NCBI RefSeq assembly: GCF_030936135.1
Contig: NC_082637.1
Span: forward strand, 9,933,001-9,997,000
Direction of reading: 5' to 3'
Origin: Gavia stellata
Lineage: Eukaryota > Chordata > Aves > Gaviiformes > Gaviidae
Length of the DNA: 64,000 nt
The notes below the pieces were generated by a model. That model saw nothing but the letters and a program-made list of their open reading frames with translations. It was not told the DNA's origin and ran no database searches. Made by a program: the position numbers and the translations under genes. Of the stretch, positions 13,301 through 24,500 are shown one piece after another (the first letter of the stretch is position 1; every line of letters begins with the position of its first letter).

Positions 13301-14681
13301 GTAGAGAAAGCAAGCATCTGCCAGGGCAGAGACATTTCCTTCTGCGCTTCAAGGGAGATCTTCAGCAAAACCAACCCATTTAAGTTTGCTTAATGTGTGG
13401 GGAGGAAGGACTGTACAGGGGAGGAAGGATTGTACAGGAATATGCAATACAGGAGCAAGTGTCAACTTAGCCATGTCTAAGACAGGACAGGTGTTCTTGT
13501 CCCTCTGACATGCCTATCTCCAGCTATTCTAGCAGTATTTCTGCTTTTCCTCTGCAGGTAACATGTTTGAATACTTTAAGATGGACACAGGCTGTAAATG
13601 GTGTCAGCTCTGTAATACAAAGTCTGCACCAATAGCCACATTACAAAAGTGTTCTGTGCTCACATTATTGCTGCCCTCCCACCAGTGGTGGCAAAAAGAA
13701 TACCTTCCTTTTTCCCTAGGAGGGACAGCAAGCACATGGAAATGAAAGTCCATGGCCCATACAACACCTACCAACAAGGTCTGGAGAGAACCTGGGGGTC
13801 TCCTTCATGAGGTTTGTGAAGAGTTTTGCAGATAGAATTGTAGCATCCCTCATGGCACCATCCACAATGTAATCCTTCATGACATCACCCTTCTAGAAGA
13901 AGAACAACCCAAGGTTTCTTTCCATATGTTCAGGCTGGCACAGCTCAAAGTGGGGAATTGGCTCAGCACTTCCTGGGGCAGGGGAGGAGGGCTTTTCCCC
14001 AAACATCGGTTCTCAATGGATTTCCATCTCTGCTACTTAATCTTTCTGTGCACTCCTGATTCCCACCACTCATCTACCCTGGGGGCATTCACAATAGTGT
14101 TGCCACTCTCTTAAATGTGAATTGAATTAGGCAGGAGGCAATTATCTGTGCTGGAACTTTCCCAGGGTATCAGAGCTAACATCCTCAGCAATATCTGATG
14201 AGATCTTTACAGACCACAAGTAACACAGGCATCATTTAAAATTATGGTGCTTCCCACACTGCTCCTTAATATGCTTTTGGGACACTCTGCTGCAGAGTAA
14301 GTCAGAGGGAAGAGTTAAATCACACCCCTCTTCACGAAGCAATTGGGATTTTCTTTGAGATCTCCTTGAGTGCAGGTCTGCTGCTATGGATTTCTATGCA
14401 CAGGTGGATGAAAAACAGTCCTTTGCCATGAGCCATGTTTGGTGTGCAAACTGAGCATCCACGTCAGCACGCTGCTGAGTCTGTAGGGAAGGATCCACCA
14501 TCAGTGCAGGTACTGGTGAAGGATATTCCTGCCCTACCCTGACCTTACCATGATATCTTACTACATTGTCAATGCCAGGCTGAATATGAGCCAATAATGT
14601 GCTCTCATCACAAATTAGGTAAACCACAAACTGGGCTACCTTAGGACAGTTGTGGCAAGTAGACCGAGAAGTTACCATCTC
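10320..14681. other. Intergenic, no gene recognised
   Basis: Nothing recognisable apart from a 19-bp tandem duplication at 13,401-13,438. Open frames are short, with none above about 105 codons. A tRNA B-box-like GGTTCGAATC at 11,106-11,115 lacks a matching stem. Confidence 0.6.
13401..13438. repeat. Two-copy 19-bp tandem duplication
   Basis: GGAGGAAGGACTGTACAGG and GGAGGAAGGATTGTACAGG are adjacent and differ by one base. Confidence 0.8.
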
Positions 14682-15145
14682 AACTGTTGGGCCCCCAGTT
14701 CAAAGGGGGCATCAAGAAACCAGAGAAGGAGCAGAGGAGGGCTGCCAAGATCAGGAGACAGAGGATATGTCCCAGAAACAGAGTCTGAGGGAGCTGGGAG
14801 TGTTTAATCTGGTGAAAAGGAGGCTGAAGGGGAGATCTAATAGCAGCCAACAACTAGTTGAAGGGCAACTACAAAGATGGTGCAGACCAGCTCTTCTCAG
14901 CAGGGGCAGGTGATATAACAAGGTGCAACAAACGGGAGTTTGGGAGGTTCAGGGTGGACATGAGGAAAAGCTTTTTAGGTGGGAGGGAGGACCAGCCTGA
15001 GGTCAGGTCACCAGAGATATCTCCATCCTTGGAGCTTTTCAAGACACAGGTAAACAAAGCCACAGCCAGCCTGATTGAGTGTTGGGGATAGCCCAGCTAG
15101 TCAGAGCAGGAGGTTGGAGGGCAGATCTCCAGAGACCTCTTCGGA
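14682..15145 (+). mobile_element. CR1 LINE fragment, older diverged copy
   Basis: The layout follows the CR1 ORF2 C-terminal part: CTGTTGGGCCCCCAGTTCAA, then GGCTGCCAAGATCAGGA, the GAGCTGGGAGTGTTTAA and AAAAGGAGGCTGAAGGGGAGA blocks, the GGACATGAGGAAAAGCTTTTTAGG block, and a 3' UTR ending in AGATCTCCAGAGACCTCTTCGGACC. Several deletions break the frame, including loss of the usual block encoding the HWNRLPRE region. It belongs to a different subfamily from the copies at 916 and 9987. No tail repeat remains. Confidence 0.75.
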
Positions 15146-18100
15146 CCAAAGCTCCTGTGGTACAGTCCTCCCATCAGCTTTGCCAGCTTTCTGTGGGCCC
15201 CCACAAGGGGTCAAGAAACTGTTTTAGTTAAAAAATAAGCCAGAAAATAATTTGTTTCCGACAGATCCATCCTAAAGAGTTCCCAGGCCAGACTGGGAAT
15301 AGAGATAGGTGGTCTGTGGCAGATGGTGGTCTATGGCAGATGGTGTCCAGGTTGCCACCACTACCAAGAAAACATATATGGGACCACTGGTAATCTAAGA
15401 TACAATCTGTCTCAGAGAAGTTTATATTTTGGCTTTAACACAGCTTTGTATCTTCCTAACCAAAGCAGTCTCATGTCCCTGTAAAATATGAATGAAGGAC
15501 TGCAGCCCTCAAAACCTAGGTTAGGGATCAGTCTCCCGCAGCCAAATCATCCTCGACTTACTGCTTGTCAGTCTCAATTCAGAGCTTTTAATGAGCCACA
15601 TGTGTGGGAACATGCAGGAGAACAAGAGTCCTGCCTCACCATATGATAACAATTCAGCATAAGTAATTTCAAAGGGAAAAGACTGCCTCCTAATCAAATC
15701 AGTAATGAAAGAGGTTATTTGCAGGCAGAGGGAGCAAGATTTGAATCTGAACAAAACTTCACATTCAGTTTGGGTATAAAAGGAAGATAAATATTGAAAT
15801 GTGCATTTGCTCCCATGAAGGGCAATTTAAGGCTGTAGAGTTTGCATAAGAAAAGCGCAATAGGACAGACAGAGAAATGAGTCCTGGGCTAGCTGTGTGA
15901 TGCCCAGCAGGAGTGGCCATGTAGGCCAGCCTTAGGATGACTAGTATAAAGTACTTTCACTTATTCTTCCCTTCTTCCAGCATTTCAACTCTTCTGTTTG
16001 TTTTGCTTTCGTAGACAAACCCTTGTTTACTTTTCTTTAGCTTGGCTGGCATTGCAGTTCTTGTCGAATTATTTGCCGCTCCAAGAAGACAATGCCAACA
16101 AGTGTGATAACACGCTCTCCAGCCCATGATACTACAATACTCCAGGAAACCAAAGGGTTATAGGCTGTACTTCACTCACCTGCACGGACCATACTAGGGA
16201 TTGTTAATTGAAAGGGCATGTGAAAAAGATGTTAACCAGGAAAGCTCTTTGCAATGCAGCAGGGCCGTAGAGAGAACCCTGAGGTCCGCCAGGAACGCTG
16301 TACTGTGAGTCTTACAGTGCCCGTGACCAGCAATGGCTCTGACTTCATTTGGGACAGCATCAAGGTACGAAACATGGGTTTCTGGTCTCACAGCTGTCCT
16401 TGGTTTAAGCCAATTGCTCTTCTTTTTTCCTCCTTTTGAATAATGGCGTTGCCTAACCCAGGAATAGTGGACCATTTGTAGGTGCTGTGAGTCCACAGCC
16501 AAAGAGATGGTGACAAATGATGTCTTGACAGATGTGACAGGCTGGGGCCACGCAGTTATTGCAGCTCACCACAACTCGTTAGGCTGTAATACCTTGGTTG
16601 CTACTGTTCACAAGCCTGTAGTCCAGGGTGTACCAAGAGGGAAAGGAGAATCAGGAAATCTGAATTCTCATCACATTCAAAGTCTGCTACCAGACCAAAA
16701 GCATAAGCCAACAGCAACAAATGCTGCACTATACAGTGTTAATAAATTCTCCAGAAATATTTTTCCAAGCTAGATTCCCAAGGAACGAGTGTGTGAGCAG
16801 GACTGGAAGACCAAAAGTCAGTGGTGAATAAATGGTGCCATAGAAGTTCAGCAAAGTCTTTTCCTGGTAGCACCCATCCTGGCTGCACTTTCAAGGACCT
16901 TGACACCCATCATGTCAAGGACTGAGTGCAGAGCTGGACGGACCTATCAGACATTGGGGTGACAGGGAGCTATTGCAGTCACCAGGATGTGTGATCACTT
17001 CCTCCAGCTGGTCAAACTCCATGTGGGAAGCCATCAGTGGTCACAACAGAGGGGTTGGCTCCCATCCCTGGGTAGCCCAAGTAGCTGGTGCCATCGCCTG
17101 CTGTTTTTCAAACATGTGCCTTCACCTTTTATCCCATGCTCCTCACTCCTGGGGGAATTTCCTCAAAGAAGACCCTCTGGAAACCTCACATCCCCTGTCC
17201 TTCACCTGCTTGCACGCCCCTGTGTTAAAACCACCGTTTGTCAGGCTGATCCTTAGGGTCTCACTCCCTTCTTCTGCCCCATGGGTCTTCATCCAGCTGT
17301 TGGTTCTTGTCCGATATTGGCTGTAAACAATATGAAACAGGTACGTGTGCTTAAGCGCTGTGAGGCACAGGAGAGTCCACATCCACGATTAGGTCACTTA
17401 TTCTCTATTATGGCAACAGAGAGGAGGAGGCAGGGAAGAAATGCACAAACACTATGAAACGGGCTCTGGAGGAATCCCAAAGCCTCCCTGGTTGTAAAGC
17501 CAATGTCTATCAGTACAAACAGTCAATGTTTTTGTTCAAATCACTTTTCAGCCAAATGTAGCCTTCTTAGGAAACGGGAAACTTCTGCAAAAAGCTTAAC
17601 TATGCCCACATCTCTGGACCTCAGTGCAGGGGGAGCCAGGTGATGCCCCCCAGGGACAGTCCCGTTAGGCAAACCACCAACTCCTGCTAGCTTCCAGGTA
17701 TGGCCCATGCAGCCTCCTACGAAGCCATGCTGGGACACAGACAAGGCTGGAAGACACCATGTGAGTCAAGACATTGGAACTGTAGCAGCTGATAAACATA
17801 AAAAGCTCAAGCACCAGAGACGGATCTGCTCCAAGAGGAAACCTGTCCAGCCCAAAAGGCAAAGAATAAGAGGTGAGATCAGGTAAGAAAGTGAAAAACC
17901 AGAGGGTGTAGGGGAGGATGGCAGAGCACAAAGGAATAGCTGTCTCCTTACACCAGAGCTCCCCATCCTTACTGAACCATGGCCACAACTTCTGTACTTT
18001 AACACTAACCATATGTTAGCATAAATACTATCGAAATTAAAGGTTTGTGTTACCCCAGCTGCACTCAAATGCCTTGGACAACAAGCCCAGGAGAGCGACC

Positions 18101-18912
18101 CATCAACTTCACAGCTCCACGTCTCTCTCAGGCAAGCATTGCAGCAGGGCTTGGATGAGGAAGTAGCAGCAAGAAAATCACTTTCCTTCCCCACTTTGGG
18201 GCTTCGTTTCACTTCAGCCTCCCCAGAGAGCTGGCCCCTTCCCGAAGTGATCTCTGCAGCACCCTGATGACATGACTGTGTTTGCCTCATATCTGGAGAG
18301 GATCCATGTGATTCACTCGCAGTTCCTCCGGGGCCTTGAAGCTTTGATGCTTGTCCTCATTGCTCATTTTTGTTTTCTCACGAGAGAGAAAATAACCAAG
18401 ATGACTGACAAACACACAAGATAAGGAGTCTGCTCCATGGTCATCAAGTGCCAAGGGTACAGGCTCGGGCATCTAACAGCACTGGGTGGTGGGCAGGTGG
18501 GTGCAGTGCTGTGCCTGGATCTTACACCAGCATCTTCCACGAGCCAACTCTACTCCCTGGAACAACACACATTTTCCTTCGAAACCAGAAAGACCAACAT
18601 AATTGTCTTCTCCTTCCCAGAAATGAGTAACAGCACAGAATCAGAGACATTTTCTGAGCTGACTTACAGCGGTGAGTCAAGGTTTGGTGTTTGGGCCTGG
18701 CTTGCCCAAGGGGAAAAATGACACCCTGAAACAGCCAGAAGGCTCTGGGGACTGAAAGGGTTTGATGCAGAGCAGAGGGGCAGGCTAGTCAACATAGAAC
18801 CTTGCTTTTGTGGCTAAAAGTAAAATAAAGTCCTTAACTAATAAAATTAATAGAAGTCAGCCAGCAGTTTTAATTTGCAGAGCTGCTGACAAGATGCCAT
18901 CATTAAATTTTC
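15146..18912. other. Intergenic, no gene recognised
   Basis: Holds a 17-bp tandem duplication at 15,311-15,344 and a small 7-bp-stem hairpin at 16,898-16,920. The 174-codon minus-strand frame at 17,766-18,290 is within chance expectation and matches nothing I know. Confidence 0.6.
15311..15344. repeat. Two-copy 17-bp tandem duplication
   Basis: GGTCTGTGGCAGATGGT followed directly by GGTCTATGGCAGATGGT, one mismatch. Confidence 0.8.
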
Positions 18913-18974
18913 TTTTTTTTTTTTCCCTCTTTACTATCTCCCCTTTTTTCTTTTTTTTTTTTTTTTTTTTTTTT
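18913..18974. repeat. Poly(T) low-complexity tract
   Basis: Two T runs (about 12 nt at 18,913-18,924 and 24 nt at 18,951-18,974) joined by a pyrimidine-only stretch apart from a few A residues. It could be the reverse-strand A-tail of a lost retroposed sequence, but no body is recognisable beside it. Confidence 0.85.
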
Positions 18975-19231
18975 AAATAGGTGTATTTCCACATAGGGGA
19001 AAACAAGAAATGAGCTGCAGCAGTTAGCAGCTGAATATGGAGAGGATTGTGTCTAACCAGACATGTCTAACTAGATGGGAGTCTGGGGGTCTAACATCTC
19101 GCTTAGCTAAAAGAGGCTTTCCGCTCTGAAAAGCCCAGTCATCTTTTCATCAATTTTCATCAATTCCATTTTAAACAGGACAAGCTTTGAAAACCAAGAT
19201 TGTTCCCAAAAGTTATATATGTGTATCTGTG

Positions 19232-19246
19232 TATATATATATATAT
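19232..19246. repeat. (TA)n microsatellite
   Basis: TATATATATATATAT run preceded by a mixed TA/TG stretch from 19,213. Confidence 0.8.
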
Positions 19247-20752
19247 CTATCTTTCACAACTCTAGGATCCTGTTATCACAGGTGACTGCTTCCCAATACC
19301 ATTCTAGGCGACTTATACAAGCATGATGTGATTACTTGGTCTTGCCAGTTCTCCATGACTTTAGGAGATCCAGTGTTCCTGACTGAAAGCCATCTGTTTT
19401 CTGATGGCTTGTATGCGTATGGCATCTCTGTCATCCAATAAATGTCACGCTTACTAACATCCCCCTGAGTGGGGTCAATAACACCATCTCAGTCCTCTAT
19501 CCAGCCAGAGACTTTGATGAAATTTGTAGGAATTCATCACTCCTGCTGTGTCTGTCATTATTCCATGTTTGCCTGCAATGGGCCAAGTGGTTCCAAGGTG
19601 TCAGGGGAACAGACACACACACTCCCCCTCTCGCACACCCAGACTGCATGATCACATAGTCCTGGTCTCTTGGGGAAACCAGACAGAAGCGGATAATCAT
19701 CTCCTCATTGTATGTCTCCAAGAGTAAAATTATCCCCTGCAGGAGAGATCACTTCTTGTGTGGGTAGATTTCCCTGCCTGCGGAGTGCTCATACACCAAA
19801 AACATGAGATGAAGAGTACCGTGTGAGCTCTGGATCTAAGGCAGAGATGAAGTTTGTTTTGAAGCTGATAGCTTGTTTGCATGGAGATCACTCTAGAAGA
19901 TTTTTCCTGGGTTTCCTTTGAAGAAGCTAAACAAAACCTCATAGGAAAAATTACTGAAAATTGTTTGGTTATCTACCTGGTCTACAGCTGATACTGCAAG
20001 GTATAGCCAAGAGGTCATCTGCAGCCCAAACCTTCCCCCAGAGACACCTCTCTGCCCCCTTCTGCATGGGACATTTGTGATGCAAGAAGGGAAAAAACAG
20101 GCGACCAAAGCTACTAGCAAGGGCATACATCGTGAAAGAAGGTTCCCCCCACCCCTTTCCATTCATTTCCTCGTTCATGCTTTCTCCTGGCTTTGAAGTG
20201 GAGTTTCTCAGTGATGTGCTTCATGACGCTCCCAAACGTGCACAAGGGACAGAGGGTAAGGGAAGAAAAGGAGATGATACAGGATAAAATAACAGAAGGT
20301 TTCCAACCTGCAAGTCCTCTTGAAGGACCCTGAGAGCTTATACATGTGCAATACTTCCAGGCATGGTGATGTGGATACAGATGTTCAGCAGGAATAGATG
20401 AATTAGAGAGTGGTCTGGGGCCTGAGGGAATGTGGGAAATGTGTTCGGAAACATACTAGCACAAGAGCAGAAGCTCCTTCCAAAACACTAGGAGGGTGCA
20501 AAGTGACCAAGCTGCACACCAAGGGTGGAGAAGGAAAAGCCCGAGGGCATCGGGTGAAGGAGCTTTGGTCCCCAGACTCACGTGGTGCCCCAGGCAAGGC
20601 CATGGCATGGTACATGTGTGGAGCAAAGGCGGGGACAGACAGGCATCAGGGGATGGGAACTCATCTGCCTCTGTCCCTTCATCTACCTCCACCATGGAAA
20701 AGTCCCTCGTGCACCCCTGCCTGGTGAAATCCCCATTGACATAGGCTTCAAT

Positions 20753-20782
20753 GGGAGAGGAAGAGGAAGGAGGAGGGAAGGA
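20753..20782 (+). repeat. Homopurine tract, 30 nt
   Basis: Thirty uninterrupted purines (GGGAGAGGAAGAGGAAGG and onward) on the plus strand, a GA-type low-complexity tract. Confidence 0.8.
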
Positions 20783-21473
20783 TTTAGACAGATTTGCTCA
20801 AAGCTCAGCTGAAATGGCTGAATGGGCACACTGTATGGGACGTGAGGAGACAGTGAGGACCCCCTCAGAGAGGGAGGTTTGGGCACGGTAGGAGGAGAAG
20901 CCTGGTCAAGGTCAGAGACCTCAGAGGGAGATGGAGGGATGGAGAGGAGCACGTGGAGGAACAGAGCCCAGAGGGTCCGTGGGACAGCACAGAGGCTGTG
21001 TCCCTGATCCCCTGCCATGGCTCTTTCCTCTACTGACCAGCTCCCGGCTCAGCGTCCTTGAGGGCTGAGCTCGGTTCCCACATGTTTAGGGCATAGGTGA
21101 CCATAAAGCTGCATTACCTTGTCTCAGGAAAAGGCTCTCATTACCCCTGCTCCCTTTGTAGCTTCCTTTCCTCCCAGGGGCTGACAGAGCTGCAAACATT
21201 TCCTCCTCAAAAATGAAAGGAAGAAGCCATGAAGAGACCAAGCCCTGAAGGGAAATAATAAACAAACCCATGACAGCATCACCTCTTTGATAAAACGCTG
21301 GGAATATTTTATGAGAGCTCCTCAGAGAAACGTGGCTGGCCGCTAGCCTGGAGCAAGAGCTCCCAGATACCCCGTGCCCCCAAATTCCCAGCTTGCTTTA
21401 TCGGGGCTGGTCCTCCCCCACTGCCTCCATCACCCACAAGTATAAATGGGGCTGGGGGGGCTCTGCTAGGACC

Positions 21474-21525
21474 AAGGGGGGAGGAGAGGAGAGGGAAAAA
21501 CACTGAAGAGGAGGAAGAGGAAGAG
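21474..21525 (+). repeat. Homopurine tracts, 27 and 21 nt
   Basis: Purine-only runs at 21,474-21,500 and 21,505-21,525 are separated by CACT. They lie just after a TATAAAT sequence at 21,441. Confidence 0.8.
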
Positions 21526-24500
21526 TGCCTTAATGAAAGAGCGGACCAGGACAAAACCTGGAAGACAAATTAATCTCAGAGACGCCGAAACGCGGAAGAG
21601 GTGCATAAAAGGGCTGAGTGGAGAAGAGGTCATGGGAAGGGAAAATACTGAGCCACTTAACCAAAATGATTGAATAGCAAATGTTGTGTACAGGCTGTCT
21701 CCATCAGTGCATGACACTATCTTCAGCGTACACCTTCTCCCTGCCTGCCCAGGGGCAGGGTGGTGCTGCTCTCTCTACTTTAAAGGCACACAAAGGCTCG
21801 TGCCCAGACCAGCAAAGGGTCTCAGGCGTGGGAAAGATCTGCGTCGCCTCTCCTCACTTCCAGGCACCTGGCATGCACGCTGCAGGAGAGACACAAGTGC
21901 CCTATAGCACAAATAGAGAGATCCACCCCTCCCAAAACAAGCTCTCATCTCCTGAGACCAAGGGCGGTCCCTGAGACTTTCAATCCTGTGTTATTCTCCC
22001 TTTGGTTATAGATACAAAACACAACATTTTTCCCTGGTTCTACAGCTCAGGATAAAGCCGAGAGCCCTGTTTTTTATCTGTTTAAATCCAACTGCTCTCA
22101 CTGAGAGTGGGATTCAAGGCTTTAAAGTCACTGAACTAAAATCAAGCAGAACTATTGCTGCCCTCACCCCTCCAGGTTCAGGGTCTTCCTTGCTTTGCTG
22201 CTTTCTGTTCCATGGATTTTCCGCCCAGTAAGCCCAGCCTCAAAAGGAGGGAAGGTGGGAGACCACATCACCCACGCAAGAGCCTTGCATGTAAGGCGAT
22301 TAGGGATCACACAGCCCTTCACAGGACCACTTAGCTTTTGAATATCAGCGGGGCTGGTACGAGAGCCAGCTTCTTCTGGCCAGGGATGCTCCAGATGCGC
22401 TGGAGCAGCATTGCTGCTCCTAGAAGTCAGGGAGCAGCTGAGCCAGGTTTTATTGGATTGTGGCTCTCCTGTGGACTAGGTGCTAGTACTTCTGTTCCCC
22501 TGGCTCAGGGGAGGTTTATCGGCATGGCTTCTCCTCTCCAATCGTCTTCTTTCCTCCTGGAGGGCCAATACAGCTGTAAACATTTCCTGAGTGAGCACAA
22601 GGTAAATGAGAGGAAAGGACTCAGACACACAACAGTTTGGCTGGAGATTACCTAAAGCAATGCAGCAAGAAAGGGAAAGCAAAGTTAAAGGGCAATAGAA
22701 ACTCTGCCCTTCTGTGCTGGGTGGAGTTCAGAGGTTGTGAGTGAGCCCAGGAGGTTTAAGTGAAAATGTAATTGTTTCAGGGACTGAGCTGACGCCAGCC
22801 GAGACACAAAATTCAACTATTACAAGTTGTCCCAATGACTCATACCTGAGAGGTGAGTGTTACCTAGATATTAGCCGTTCGAGTTAGTTACCCATGCCCT
22901 GGGTTTGAGGCTCCTGGCCAGGGACAGGGCACAGTCATAATAAGAGCCTGACATGTGAAATGACATGTTTGTATGACTGACGCCTGAGTGTGCTCGGTTC
23001 AGATAGGACAGGGAAACCAGCCTGCCTCTTTGACTCAAACTACCTCTGTTTTAGCTCCGGTAGCCCAGGCTGAGCCTTACCTGCTGCATCTGGCAGGGAA
23101 CGTCCACCTGGGGTCATTTCCCAGTTATGGGAGCCAGAAACCTGGGCATCTGGGGTGTTCCCTGCAAGGTTGTGCGGAAAGGTGGTATTGTACTCTCAGG
23201 TACAACTTAGAAGAGTTGAAGATCTCCTGGGACAAGCCAAGCCTGCCTGGCAGGGAAGTTATCTCCCAGCGAGAAAATTAGAGAAAGAAAAGTGTTAATT
23301 ATGAGACAACATCACTGTTTCTCTCTGGGACAGTGAATGAGGTTGCCCCTCCCAGTATAAACCAACAAACTCCTTTCAGTTAATATGTAAATGCAGAGTT
23401 ACTCCGGTTCCTCAAGAGAGCTGGTTTCAACCAACTCTGTCACAACTCAAACCAAACCAAGAAGAGTATCTGGGAGCTCAAAAGCCACCTCGTCCAGGTG
23501 GTTTTTTATTGCTCCCTGTTGCAGCTTTCCTAAAGAGGGCAGGGTGGTGTAAGTGGCTGTTGTTGGAGACAGGGTGCAGGGGCAGGCAGACCTTTCATCT
23601 GTTCCCTGTGCCATTCTTAAGCCTCTATGGAAATGGGCATCCTACCACAAAGGAAATAGAAATATGGAGGTTTGTCGAGTTTCTGCCTCTGCCCAGGCCA
23701 TAGTTTCCTGGGGAGGAATTCAGTTCCAGTTCAGTGATCTCCAGGGCTTGACCCAGTTGCATACACATAGGATGCTCAAAGGTATCTGCATAGGGTTTGG
23801 AGCTATGACACAGGGCCTGCGGGAGACCTCAGCCCTTCTGGAGTGGCAGCTAGAGCCAGGCAGGACTCCCCAGGGCATCTCAAATGGCTCCAGACCCCTC
23901 CACTTAGGCATCTGAATTGAGCCCATAGTCAGCACAGTCAATGAAGCAATTCCGTTCTCCTTTGCAGATGGACTCAGTGAAAGTTCATGCTGTCGCTTGC
24001 CAGTCTGAGCAGAGTCATGAGCTCCCAGACTTCCCTCAGCTGCTCTTTGCCCCTCTTGCACTACAGTTGTCTCATGGGCTGCAGGGCTCAGATACGACCA
24101 GCTTCCGCACCCATCCCCTGTGCTGGGTCTTCCAACACTTTGGTGCACTCGTCCCTCCACCCCCTAATCCCTGGAGGCAGCACAGAGGTCTTCTCAGTGT
24201 TTCACCTTTTGTGTCTGGAGGCTGAAGACACCATTGCCTTTGTCTCGTGTCTGGAGGGACAAACATCATCCCAGTATCAGGAACATTCATCACTGTGGTG
24301 TATTTTTCAAGCTCAGCTGTTCATCTGGGTAGGCACAGTGCTGGGCTGCAGCGCCTGACGTCTGCTCAGCGCTTGGAGCATCTGGACTAAGAGGCAGCAG
24401 ACATTGGTGAGAGATTTGGCAACACATCACTTTGTCTTCCTGTTGCTCAGAGATAGAGGAGACTCTGATATCTTGCATTTCCACTGGGAACAGAGCGATG

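Noticed and set aside
16898..16920. 7-bp inverted repeat CCTTGAC/GTCAAGG with a 9-nt loop
   Set aside because: Too short for a structured RNA or transposon end, and expected by chance in 64 kb.
17766..18290. 174-codon minus-strand frame with a hydrophobic end
   Set aside because: Length is within chance and nothing in the translation is recognisable. The hydrophobic stretch alone is not evidence of a gene.
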